NCBI RefSeq assembly: GCF_003719195.1
Contig: NZ_CP024996.1
Span: 1,178,001 to 1,242,000, forward strand
DNA from: Herbaspirillum rubrisubalbicans
Lineage (GTDB): Bacteria > Pseudomonadota > Gammaproteobacteria > Burkholderiales > Burkholderiaceae_D
Length of the DNA: 64,000 bases
Direction of reading: 5' to 3'
The notes beneath the pieces are model-generated. The model searched no databases. It worked only from the letters and a program-made list of their open reading frames with translations, and had not been told where the DNA came from. The position numbers and the translations under genes were made by a program. How positions within the stretch are numbered: the stretch's first letter is position 1; each line of letters begins with the position of its first letter. Shown piece by piece: positions 7,887 through 14,763 of the stretch.

Positions 7887-8216
7887 ATGTCCCTCACCAA
7901 AATGTCCCTGACCAAGCGTTTCCTCGGTTTCTTCCTGGCCCTGTTCATGGTTTCCCTGGTGGGCTGCGCTTCCAGCCCGGGCAAGGAAGGCACCGGTGAA
8001 TACGTCGATGACGCCGTCATCACTACCAAGGTGAAGGCCGCCATCTTCAACGAACCCAACCTGAAGTCTTCCGAGATCAACGTCGAAACCTACAAGGGCG
8101 TGGTCCAGCTCTCCGGCTTCGTCTCCAGCTCGACCTCGGCCGCCCGTGCCACCGAACTGGCGCGTGGTGTCAAGGGCGTGGTCTCGGTACGTAATGACCT
8201 GCGCCTGAAGCAATAA
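7887..8216 (+). CDS. BON-domain lipoprotein
   Basis: A 109-residue protein with a lipoprotein signal (lipobox LVGC, Cys about residue 27) and one BON domain: DDAVITTKVKAAIFNEPNLKSSEINVETY followed by KGVVQLSGFV and VKGVVSVRNDLRL. BON domains (as in OsmY and DolP) bind phospholipid or membrane surfaces. It is probably anchored to the outer membrane and osmotically or envelope-stress induced. Ribosome site AAGGAG. It appears to end the 5.9-8.2 kb unit. Confidence 0.9.
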   Translation: MSLTKMSLTKRFLGFFLALFMVSLVGCASSPGKEGTGEYVDDAVITTKVKAAIFNEPNLKSSEINVETYKGVVQLSGFVSSSTSAARATELARGVKGVVSVRNDLRLKQ

Positions 8217-8238
8217 AGGCGGGAACTTGTGGGCGCGT

Positions 8239-8277
8239 GACCGGTCTCTTGACCGGTCCGCGCTTTGCCGCTTTTAA
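8239..8277 (+). terminator. Probable terminator after the BON gene
   Basis: Two copies of the palindrome GACCGGTC (8239-8246 and 8251-8258) form an 8-bp hairpin with a TCTT loop, followed by a loose T-rich stretch ending CCGCTTTTAA. Confidence 0.45.
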
Positions 8278-8281
8278 TGGG

Positions 8282-8325
8282 CTTCTTGCAAAGTGCATCG
8301 GTTCGTCGGTGCATTTTGCAAGAAG
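8282..8325. repeat. 16-bp inverted repeat (44-base hairpin)
   Basis: CTTCTTGCAAAGTGCA (8282-8297) faces TGCATTTTGCAAGAAG (8310-8325) with a single G-T wobble and a 12-base loop. No T-run follows. It lies just upstream of, and touches, the candidate promoter of the response-regulator gene, so it may be an operator or terminator remnant. Confidence 0.5.
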
Positions 8326-8351
8326 ACAGGGCAGGGTGTGTCAGGTATAGT
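8323..8351 (+). promoter_or_regulatory. Candidate sigma-70 promoter for the two-component locus
   Basis: AAGACA (8323-8328), 17 bases, TATAGT (8346-8351). A start near 8358 gives a leader of about 185 bases before the regulator gene. Confidence 0.4.
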
Positions 8352-8412
8352 TGGAGGCCGTTGCCGCCGTGCAGGGGCAGGCCACCGGCCTGTCAGGACA
8401 GCACCATGCAGG

Positions 8413-8440
8413 GCTACCGACATGCGCAGATGTCGGTAGC
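8413..8440 (+). other. Perfect 11-bp leader hairpin before the LuxR regulator
   Basis: GCTACCGACAT (8413-8423) pairs perfectly with ATGTCGGTAGC (8430-8440) around a 6-base loop. It sits inside the predicted 5' leader and is not followed by T residues, so a role in mRNA stability, translation or protein binding is possible. Confidence 0.45.
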
Positions 8441-8543
8441 AGGGAAGAAAAGCCATGCAGCATCCACAACCAGAGTACAACGACAAAACCGTACCAAGCA
8501 GCGCCCACGGCGCTGGAGTTTCAATTCACCGCTCAAAAATGCC

Positions 8544-9173
8544 ATGACAAAAATACTTGTAGTCGATGACCATGCGGTCGTGCGGGCAGGTGTGCAGCAC
8601 TTCATTTCGGAAATCCCGTCGATGGAAATCGGCGGTGAAGCCAGTACGGCCGAAGAAGCCATCCGCCTGGTACGTACCCAGGACTGGGATATCGTCTTGC
8701 TCGATATCGCCATGCCCGACAAGAGTGGCGTGGAAGTATTGAAGCAGATCAAGCGTGAAAAACCGGAGTTGCCGGTGCTGATGCTGTCGATGCACCCCGA
8801 GAGCCGCTATGCGGTGCAGGTGCTGCGCAGCGGCGCTTCCGGTTATGTGCAGAAGGAAGCGCTGGCCACCGAACTGGTCAATGCCATCAACACCATCCTG
8901 CGCGGGCACAAGTACATCAGCTATGGCGTGGCCGAGTTGCTCACCAGCGAACCGGTGGATTCGGAAAAGCCGCTGCATGAAACGCTCTCGCAGCGCGAGT
9001 ATGAAATCTTCTACAAGCTGGGCCAGGGTCAGGGCGTGACGCAAATCGCCGATGAACTGTGCCTGTCGGTCAAGACGGTGAGTACCTATCGTTCGCGCGT
9101 GCTGCAGAAGATGAGCATGACCAACAATGCGGACATCATTTATTACGCGATCAAGAACAACCTGATCGATTGA
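8544..9173 (+). CDS. NarL/LuxR-family response regulator
   Basis: A 209-residue regulator: receiver domain at residues 1-120 with acidic pocket D8-D9, phosphoacceptor D54 (VLLDIAMPDKSG) and Lys near residue 104, then a LuxR-type HTH (LSQREYEIFYKLGQGQGVTQIADELCLSVKTVSTYRSRV). It presumably activates transcription when phosphorylated by the kinase at 9909. It sits between two blocks of stress genes sharing one promoter element, making it the best local candidate for the factor that reads that element (inference). ATG 8544 was chosen because the receiver domain starts there; the longer upstream frame crosses the leader hairpin. Confidence 0.88.
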   Translation: MTKILVVDDHAVVRAGVQHFISEIPSMEIGGEASTAEEAIRLVRTQDWDIVLLDIAMPDKSGVEVLKQIKREKPELPVLMLSMHPESRYAVQVLRSGASGYVQKEALATELVNAINTILRGHKYISYGVAELLTSEPVDSEKPLHETLSQREYEIFYKLGQGQGVTQIADELCLSVKTVSTYRSRVLQKMSMTNNADIIYYAIKNNLID

Positions 9174-9253
9174 GGCCTGGCGTTCCGGGCGGACTAGGTG
9201 CCGAGCCAGCAGGACCGGGCGGCGCCGGGCAAGGAAGAGTGGTACGGCGCATC

Positions 9254-9748
9254 ATGGATGACATTCTCAACAGCAGGCCCCAGCGCGACAGCGACGGGAC
9301 GCCCTTGCAGATCTTCCTGGTGGAGGATTCGGAGGACGTGCGGGACCTGATCGTGGAGAGCCTGGCGGAAATCGCCGGGGTGCATCTGGTGGGCCATGCC
9401 GAAAGCGAACGGGAGGCCTTGCGCCATCTGCAGTTGCACAGCTACGACGTACTGATCCTGGACATCCAGTTGAAGCAGGGCAATGGCATGAGCCTGCTGC
9501 AGTCGCTGGCGCGTTCCAATACGCGGCGTCAGAGCGAGGTCAAGGTGGTCTTCAGCAACCATGTCAGCGCGACCTATCGGCGCGTGGGCGTGCAGTGCGG
9601 GGTGCAGCACTTCTTCGACAAGTCTTCCGAACTGCCGCTGCTGTGCGATCTGCTGGAAGAATTGGCAGGGCAGAAGGCGGGCAAGTCCGGACGCACATCG
9701 TCGAGCAACAATTCACCGCAAGGACCGGCCCAGGCCGGGGGCATTTGA
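9254..9748 (+). CDS. Stand-alone receiver-domain protein
   Basis: A 164-residue protein consisting of one receiver domain (residues 18-140) with E24-D25 pocket and phosphoacceptor D70 (VLILDIQLKQGNG), preceded by a short polar arm and followed by a Ser/Gly-rich tail. It has no output domain. Such proteins act as phosphate sinks or shuttles. It lies between the LuxR regulator and the kinase, so it may tune that pathway. ATG 9254 has only a distant AAGGAAG; an in-frame GTG at 9239 is too close to it, so the start is uncertain. Confidence 0.75.
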   Translation: MDDILNSRPQRDSDGTPLQIFLVEDSEDVRDLIVESLAEIAGVHLVGHAESEREALRHLQLHSYDVLILDIQLKQGNGMSLLQSLARSNTRRQSEVKVVFSNHVSATYRRVGVQCGVQHFFDKSSELPLLCDLLEELAGQKAGKSGRTSSSNNSPQGPAQAGGI

Positions 9749-9908
9749 GACGTTTTCCGGCGGCATGAGATGGGCGGTCAGGCATCAGTCGCCAGGGCAG
9801 TTCGGCGCGACCTTGATGTGAGCAGACAATCAGAACCGATCATGGCGAGTACCTTGCCGGCAGGGCCAGGTGCCGCACGGGTCGCACAAGAGCAAGGGAT
9901 TTGCGACG

Positions 9909-11993
9909 ATGAAGAAAAACAATGACGGCTTGCGTCCGTCATCCGCCGATATCCAGAACAGTGCTTCGGTCGAGTATTTTGCGGCCTCCCATGCGCATGA
10001 CAGCAGCATGGTGACCTTGGCCATGGGCTTGTCCATGGCGGTGATACTGCTGGGCCTCGTGGTCTTGTTGACCAGTTTGCTGGGCGAGGAATACCGCCGG
10101 CTGCTCTCGGGCCTGCTGGCGCTGCGCCCCTTGTCGGCAGCTGGTTTCATCCTGGGCGCGCTGGCGCTCTATCTGAGCTGTATGCATTCGCCAACGCGGC
10201 CGCCGGCGCTGCGTCGGGTCAGGCTGGGCTTGGCCTTGTTGTTGCTGCTGCTGGGTCTGGGCTCGCTGGTGCACGCTTTGATGTACGCACTGGGCTGGTT
10301 GCCGCTGGATAGCACCCATCCGATCTCGCCGCTGGCCATCTCACCCTTGCTGTCACTGGGCTTCGTGCTGATGGCTGGCAGCCTCCTGCTGCATGACTGG
10401 CGTCTGCTGGGTGGCTATTATCCGGCCGAATACCTGGCCTTCACGCTCATGGCCCTGTCGGCCATTCCGCTGGTGGGTTACCTGTATGACGTAAGTCAGT
10501 TCATCTATCTGCAATTCCTCTTGCCGGTGTCTTTGCTGTCCTCGCTGGTGCTGGCGCTGCTGGGGGCGGCACTGTTGATGGCGCGGCCTGGCCATCCGCT
10601 CATGGCGGTGATCCTGCGCATCGCACCCGGTGGCCAGATGCTGCGCCACCTGCTGCCGCAGACGCTGTTCCTGCTGCTGGCCTTCAGCCTGTTGCTGAAC
10701 TGGGGCATGAGCCACGGCTGGATCCTGCCTGAACTGGTGCTGCCGACGCTGACCCTGATCAATGGCGTGATCGTGCTCTTCATCTTCTGGGGCTCGGCCA
10801 GCCGGCTCGACAGCGAATACGGCGAGCGCACCCGCAATGCCCAGAAGCTGGCCGAGACCAGCGCGCTCTTGAACGCGGTCAGCGAAAGCACTAGCGACCC
10901 GATCTTCGTGAAGAATCGCCAGGGCTTGATGATCTTCGCCAACCCGGCCACCCTGCACAAGCTGGGCAAGACCTGGGAAGAGACCATGTACCGCTCCAGC
11001 CGCGAGCTGTTCCTGCTGCCTGAAGAGGCCGAGGCCGTCGACCGCGACGACCGCCGCGTGATGGCCTCGGGCAAGCCCGAGAAGCTGGAGCAGACGCTGC
11101 ACCTGCCGGAGGGCGTGGTGACCTTCCAGACCGCCAAGGTGCCCTGGTTCGGCAAGGATGGCAGCGTGCAGGGGGTGATCGGCATCAGCACCGATATCAC
11201 CGAACGCAAGCAGGCCGAGGATGAACTGCGCCAGCGCGAGAGCCAGCTGGAAAAGACCGTGGTCCAGCGTACCGCACTGCTGCGCGAACTGACCAACCAC
11301 CTGGAGACGGTGCGCGAGGAAGAAAAACGGGCGATCGCCCGCGAGCTGCACGACAACATGGGCGCCTCGCTGACGGCCTTGTCGATGCACCTGGAAGGGG
11401 TCTACCAGATCCTGCCGGCCGACGATAAATGGGCCGACCGCAAGACCCGGATGCAGGGCTTGATGAAGTCGCTGGTGGCCACTACCCGGCGCATCCAGAC
11501 CGAGCTGCGGCCCAATACCCTGGACCTGTTCGGACTGAAGGCGGCGATCTCGGAACAGCTCGATGAATTGCATGAGCGCACCGGCATCATCTGCCGCGCC
11601 AGCCTGCCCGATGAAGACGTGGAGGTAGGCCATGAGATGGAAATCGCCATCTACCGCATGTTGCAGGAAATGCTCAACAACGTGACCAAGCACGCCAAGG
11701 CCAGCAAGGTCGACGTGATCCTGGATGTCGATGAAGACCATGTGGCCCTGACCGTGCGCGACGATGGCGTGGGCATCCCCGAAGAGCGGCGCGACAACCA
11801 CAAGACCTATGGCCTGCGCGGCCTGCGCGGCCTGCGCGAACGCGCCACCTTCTTCGGCGGCGAAGTCGATATCCGCTCGACCCCCGGCAAGGGCGCGCTC
11901 ATCAGCATCAGCCTGCCCTTGAATGGCCAGGACCACAGCGCTGGCCGGCGCAGCCGCGACAGTACCGAGGAGCCTGCGGCTGGAGAGCAATAA
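9909..11993 (+). CDS. Membrane sensor histidine kinase (PAS, HisKA_3, HATPase)
   Basis: A 694-residue kinase. The first 310 residues hold about eight hydrophobic helices, a MASE-like integral membrane sensor. A PAS domain follows (residues about 320-445, ending GVIGISTDITERKQAEDELR), then the DHp helix with H481 in AIARELHDNMGASL and a NarL-partner type HATPase (NVTKHAKAS, DDGVGIPEE). HisKA_3 kinases pair with LuxR-type regulators such as the one at 8544. Start ATG 9909 has AAGGGA at good distance. A terminator follows the gene, so regulator, receiver and kinase probably form one unit. The sensed signal is unknown. Confidence 0.9.
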   Translation: MKKNNDGLRPSSADIQNSASVEYFAASHAHDSSMVTLAMGLSMAVILLGLVVLLTSLLGEEYRRLLSGLLALRPLSAAGFILGALALYLSCMHSPTRPPALRRVRLGLALLLLLLGLGSLVHALMYALGWLPLDSTHPISPLAISPLLSLGFVLMAGSLLLHDWRLLGGYYPAEYLAFTLMALSAIPLVGYLYDVSQFIYLQFLLPVSLLSSLVLALLGAALLMARPGHPLMAVILRIAPGGQMLRHLLPQTLFLLLAFSLLLNWGMSHGWILPELVLPTLTLINGVIVLFIFWGSASRLDSEYGERTRNAQKLAETSALLNAVSESTSDPIFVKNRQGLMIFANPATLHKLGKTWEETMYRSSRELFLLPEEAEAVDRDDRRVMASGKPEKLEQTLHLPEGVVTFQTAKVPWFGKDGSVQGVIGISTDITERKQAEDELRQRESQLEKTVVQRTALLRELTNHLETVREEEKRAIARELHDNMGASLTALSMHLEGVYQILPADDKWADRKTRMQGLMKSLVATTRRIQTELRPNTLDLFGLKAAISEQLDELHERTGIICRASLPDEDVEVGHEMEIAIYRMLQEMLNNVTKHAKASKVDVILDVDEDHVALTVRDDGVGIPEERRDNHKTYGLRGLRGLRERATFFGGEVDIRSTPGKGALISISLPLNGQDHSAGRRSRDSTEEPAAGEQ

Positions 11994-12035
11994 ACTTCAC
12001 TTATTGCACTTGTAACAAGCCATCTGCCAAATCAG

Positions 12036-12068
12036 AAAGCCGCCTCCCTGGCGGCTTTCGGCATTTTT
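12036..12068 (+). terminator. Rho-independent terminator after the sensor kinase
   Basis: A perfect 9-bp stem (AAAGCCGCC with GGCGGCTTT, loop TCCCT) is followed by a T-rich tail. Confidence 0.8.
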
Positions 12069-12130
12069 GTTGGCGTTTTTCTTGTGAAATTGTTCATACA
12101 GGCATTTTTCCGGCACGGTTTTTCGCTTTT

Positions 12131-12187
12131 TCCTACGGCGCAAAGGACGGCTCTCTGATAGGGGCCCGCCAGGCTCATCGTTACCAT
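12131..12187 (+). promoter_or_regulatory. Shared stress promoter element, copy 4 (upstream of CsbD)
   Basis: TCCTAC (12131-12136), 19 bases, TGATAG (12156-12161), 20 bases, TACCAT (12182-12187). Confidence 0.55.
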
Positions 12188-12264
12188 GGATTCATCGTCG
12201 CTCACCGCCCAGCGGGCGGGCCCAGGGCGGCGCCAACCCTCTGCTTAACAACCAAGGAGCCATC

Positions 12265-12435
12265 ATGAACCAGGACCAGATCAAAGGCAGCTTGAAGGAA
12301 GTCGCAGGCAAGGTGCAGCAGAAGACGGGCGAACTGACCGGCAACACGACGCAGCAGGTCAAGGGCGCGGCCAAGCAGGTGCAAGGCAACGTCCAGAAGA
12401 CCTATGGCGATGCCAAGGAAGCGGCCAAGGACTGA
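12265..12435 (+). CDS. CsbD family stress protein (short form)
   Basis: A 56-residue frame starting MNQDQIKGSLKEVAGKVQQ and continuing with a TGELTGN segment and KGAAKQVQGNVQKTYGDAKE, a near-textbook CsbD sequence. Strong AAGGAG ribosome site. It is preceded by copy 4 of the shared element and is the third CsbD-type gene in the cluster. Confidence 0.88.
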   Translation: MNQDQIKGSLKEVAGKVQQKTGELTGNTTQQVKGAAKQVQGNVQKTYGDAKEAAKD

Positions 12436-12547
12436 GCACTGAGCGCCGCAAGGCGCAAGGCTGGAGCACGGGCTGCTGCTGCTGGTCGTCATTTCAAGAG
12501 CAAAAGGGAGCATGAGCCGGGCAGCCAGCTCATCCGTGTAGGAAATC

Positions 12548-12604
12548 TCCTACGTCAGATATCGGAAGAGGCTGATTTTGTTCTATGGCAATTTCCGCGA
12601 CCAT
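12548..12604 (+). promoter_or_regulatory. Shared stress promoter element, copy 5 (upstream of secreted protein gene)
   Basis: TCCTAC (12548-12553), 19 bases, TGATTT (12573-12578), 20 bases, GACCAT (12599-12604). Here TCCTAC is also the right arm of an inverted repeat with GTAGGA four bases away (12538-12543), a pair of half-sites that could bind a dimer. Confidence 0.5.
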
Positions 12605-12705
12605 GACTTCGTGATGGCGGTAGATCGGGAAAACGCCAAAGAGTTCTCCGATCCCGCATGAAATGTTTGCTCACCGTCAAGAAGGGACCCCGGAAAGGGA
12701 ACACC

Positions 12706-13098
12706 ATGAAAAAAACAGTCGGTATCTGCATGTTGACCATCGCGGCCTCGTTGGCTGCTCCCGCTGCCTTCGCTGCCTCCACTGCGGCGAGCAATGCCCA
12801 CACTTCTGCCGCCCCCGACAGCGCCGCGCGCTGGTCGATGTCGGCGATGGATCGTCACATGCCATTGGAGACGACCCGCCCGCACAAGCTGGCCCAACAG
12901 AAATTCCGTTACATGGACATGGCCCAGGCCAAGCGCTCCAAGTCGTTGCGCAATGCGGTGCTGGTCTATGGCGGCGGTGTGGATCGCCCGGCCCGTGACA
13001 CCCTACGCGACCCGGCCAAGGCTGGCCCGCAGACCCCGTTGTATCGCCAGGATGCGCCGGCGCCCGCCCCGCGCGTGATCATGCGGCCCTCGACCTGA
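12706..13098 (+). CDS. Secreted protein of unknown function
   Basis: A 130-residue protein with a Sec signal peptide (MKKTVGICMLTIAASLAAPA, cleavage near AFA-AS). The mature part is basic and Ala/Pro-rich with no recognisable domain. Ribosome site GGAAAGGGA. It follows copy 5 of the stress promoter element and is 92 bases before the glycine-zipper lipoprotein gene, so both may be one stress-induced envelope unit. Confidence 0.65.
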   Translation: MKKTVGICMLTIAASLAAPAAFAASTAASNAHTSAAPDSAARWSMSAMDRHMPLETTRPHKLAQQKFRYMDMAQAKRSKSLRNAVLVYGGGVDRPARDTLRDPAKAGPQTPLYRQDAPAPAPRVIMRPST

Positions 13099-13190
13099 TC
13101 CAGATTCAGATCCAGATCGCCCCGCATGGGGGCGACGGCGGGTTCGCCTGAAAATCTTCCCCCGAATCCAACCATGAGGAAGGAGTCATC

Positions 13191-13406
13191 ATGAATACCC
13201 TGCAAAAACTGGCCGTCAGTACCGTGGCCATCTGTGCCTTTGCCACCCTGACCGGTTGCAGCAACATGTCCCAGCGCGACAAGAACACCGCCATCGGCGC
13301 CGGTGTCGGTGCGGTCGGTGGTGCCGTACTCACCGGGGGCAGCGGCCTCGGTACCGTGGGTGGCGCCGCCGTGGGGGGCGTGATCGGTAACCAGGTCGGC
13401 AAGTGA
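13191..13406 (+). CDS. OsmB-like glycine-zipper lipoprotein
   Basis: A 71-residue protein with lipoprotein signal (lipobox LTGC, Cys23) and a glycine-zipper helix (GAGVGAVGGAVLTGG, then GGAAVGGVIGNQVG), as in the osmotically inducible OsmB. Ribosome site GAAGGAG. Such proteins sit in the outer membrane; their mechanism is unclear. A bidirectional terminator follows. Confidence 0.85.
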   Translation: MNTLQKLAVSTVAICAFATLTGCSNMSQRDKNTAIGAGVGAVGGAVLTGGSGLGTVGGAAVGGVIGNQVGK

Positions 13407-13482
13407 TCCCGCGGGCTTGGCACCTTGGGTGCCAGGCGTGTCAGAGGTCAAACCTCTGACATCAGATATCAAGGAACAGAGC

Positions 13483-13522
13483 AAAAAAGCGCCGGGCGAG
13501 TCACATCGCCCGGCGCTTTTTT
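13483..13522. terminator. Bidirectional terminator between convergent stress genes
   Basis: A 17-bp stem: six A residues then GCGCCGGGCGA at 13483-13499 face TCGCCCGGCGC then six T residues at 13506-13522, loop of 6. It serves the lipoprotein gene on the plus strand and the secreted protein gene on the minus strand. Confidence 0.9.
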
Positions 13523-13552
13523 CATGATGGCCTTGCCAGCGCGGACCTGGGT

Positions 13553-13885
13553 TCAACTGCCCGACTTGGCGGCGGCGGCCTTGTAATCCTGGTAGATGCG
13601 TTGGGCGCGAGCCGCATCGTCCTTGCGGGCGGCACCGGCTTGCTGGCGGCAGGCGCGCGCCTCTTTGCCGCGCAGCGCCTTGCAGTCTTGCAGGGCTTGG
13701 CCGTAGGCGGCTGCGGTTTCCTGGTTGAGATTGCGCAGGCGCGCCTTGGGGCTGTCGTCGGCCTGGTACCAGCGCGCCGGGTCGCCGTTGACCAGCTTTT
13801 GGTCGGCGGCGTGAACCGTACCGACATGCAGCGCCAGCGCCGCCAGGGCGCCCAGCAGGGAGGATGCGAGCAATTTATTGTTCAT
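13553..13885 (-). CDS. Small secreted protein of unknown function
   Basis: A 110-residue protein with a Sec signal (MNNKLLASSLLGALAALALH, cleavage near VHA-AD). The mature part is helical and rich in Ala, Arg, Gln and Lys with two Cys (LQDCKALRGKEARACRQQ), resembling in style the four-Cys protein at 7408. ATG 13885 was chosen because it opens the signal peptide; an ATG five codons earlier is also possible. It ends 30 bases from the bidirectional terminator. Function unknown. Confidence 0.7.
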   Translation of the reverse strand: MNNKLLASSLLGALAALALHVGTVHAADQKLVNGDPARWYQADDSPKARLRNLNQETAAAYGQALQDCKALRGKEARACRQQAGAARKDDAARAQRIYQDYKAAAAKSGS

Positions 13886-14081
13886 CAGGGTGGGCCTCAT
13901 CACGATTACGGGGATGCCAGCCGCCTGTGTGGGCTGGCTCCTCGTTGCCGGGAGGTAGCCGCAAAGCAGACGGCGCGAACGGTGGCAAGGCACCGTGCGC
14001 GCCGTGTTGCCCTCCGCCACGCGATGGTATCAGGCTTGGGGAGGGAAGGGGATGTCCAGGCAGCGGGGGCCGCCGGCCCCC

Positions 14082-14240
14082 TTATATCTTGCCTAGCAAG
14101 AGCAGGATCAGCAGGATGATGACGATGGTGCCGGCGATACCGCTGGGACCGTAGCCCCAGTTGCGGCTGTGCGGCCAGGCGGGGATCACGCCCAGCAGGA
14201 TCAGGATCAGGACGATGAGCAGGATGGTACCGAGGGTCAT
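14082..14240 (-). CDS. DUF3309 small membrane protein
   Basis: A 52-residue protein: MTLGTILLIVLILILLGVIP, then PHSRNWGYGPSG, then a second hydrophobic helix ending LLILLLLGKI. This is the classical DUF3309 layout, two short membrane helices around a SxxWGYGPSG loop. Strong ribosome site (GGAGAACC) just before the ATG. Function unknown; typical of proteobacterial stress clusters. Copy 6 of the shared promoter element lies about 90 bases upstream. The 196 bases to the next minus-strand gene hold nothing I recognise. Confidence 0.9.
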   Translation of the reverse strand: MTLGTILLIVLILILLGVIPAWPHSRNWGYGPSGIAGTIVIILLILLLLGKI

Positions 14241-14328
14241 GGAGGTTCTCCTTTCTTATTGAAGTCGTTCTTGCCCGCCAGAAGAGCCAAGGCCGGGGCG
14301 TTCGAATCATTCATTTGATGCTGGGGTC

Positions 14329-14386
14329 ATCATAGGTGCGGCCCGCCCGGCCCTGCGATCAGCGCCCCTCGCAATGTGCTGTAGGA
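14329..14386 (-). promoter_or_regulatory. Shared stress promoter element, copy 6 (upstream of DUF3309)
   Basis: On the minus strand: TCCTAC (14381-14386), 19 bases, TGATCG (14356-14361), 21 bases, TATGAT (14329-14334). Confidence 0.55.
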
Positions 14387-14451
14387 AAATCCTGCACGTC
14401 GGGGTAGGCGCTCGCGTGCCAGCTGACAAATCCCTGCCAACTTGGTGCAGA

Positions 14452-14466
14452 GCACAAAGGCAGTGC
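14452..14466 (+). promoter_or_regulatory. Candidate NtrC enhancer site
   Basis: GCAC-N7-GTGC, the spacing and arms of the NtrC consensus. It is centred about 145 bases before the predicted start of the sigma-54 promoter downstream, a normal enhancer distance. Confidence 0.65.
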
Positions 14467-14577
14467 GATGAGCGCTCGTTCAGGTCGCGCCGAGGGCCTG
14501 GCGTTGGCGTGCTGCCGACTTCCTGTTGGCTGCGATGGGCCAGAGCCGGCGCGCCTTCGCGATGGATGCACCGCTTC

Positions 14578-14593
14578 TGGCACGCTCTTTGCT
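14578..14593 (+). promoter_or_regulatory. Sigma-54 promoter of nrtABC
   Basis: TGGCACG-N4-TTGCT, an exact match to the -24/-12 consensus YTGGCACG-N4-TTGCW, with GG at 14579-14580 and GC at 14591-14592, 12 apart. Start expected near 14604. Confidence 0.85.
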
Positions 14594-14603
14594 GAATGGA
14601 GGG

Positions 14604-14763
14604 CATAGCGCAACAGTGCGCAACAGATGTGAAGTGAAGGTGTGACCAATGGCGGTCGCGCCGTCCAGGACAAAGGCGTCTTCCGTGATGGGTCTCCCAT
14701 GGCGGAATGCGCCTTTTGTCGTTTGTGGCTTTCGTCAATTTGCAACGCAAGGGGAAGGGTGCT
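14604..14763 (+). promoter_or_regulatory. nrtA leader with hexaloop hairpins and terminator-like hairpin
   Basis: The predicted 160-base leader holds two short 4-bp stems with 6-base loops (GCGC at 14608, loop AACAGT; GACC at 14644, loop AATGGC) and a long hairpin at 14670-14719 made of three paired blocks (9, 5 and 5 bp) ending CGCCTTTTGTCG. This resembles nas leaders where an ANTAR protein such as NasT binds paired hexaloops (A at position 1, G at 4) and prevents termination. The second loop fits that rule; the first has A at 1 but G at 5. The antitermination role is inference. Confidence 0.5.

Noticed and set aside
9059..9253. Longer N-terminus for the stand-alone receiver protein
   Set aside because: The upstream part overlaps the LuxR regulator gene in another frame and encodes no domain.
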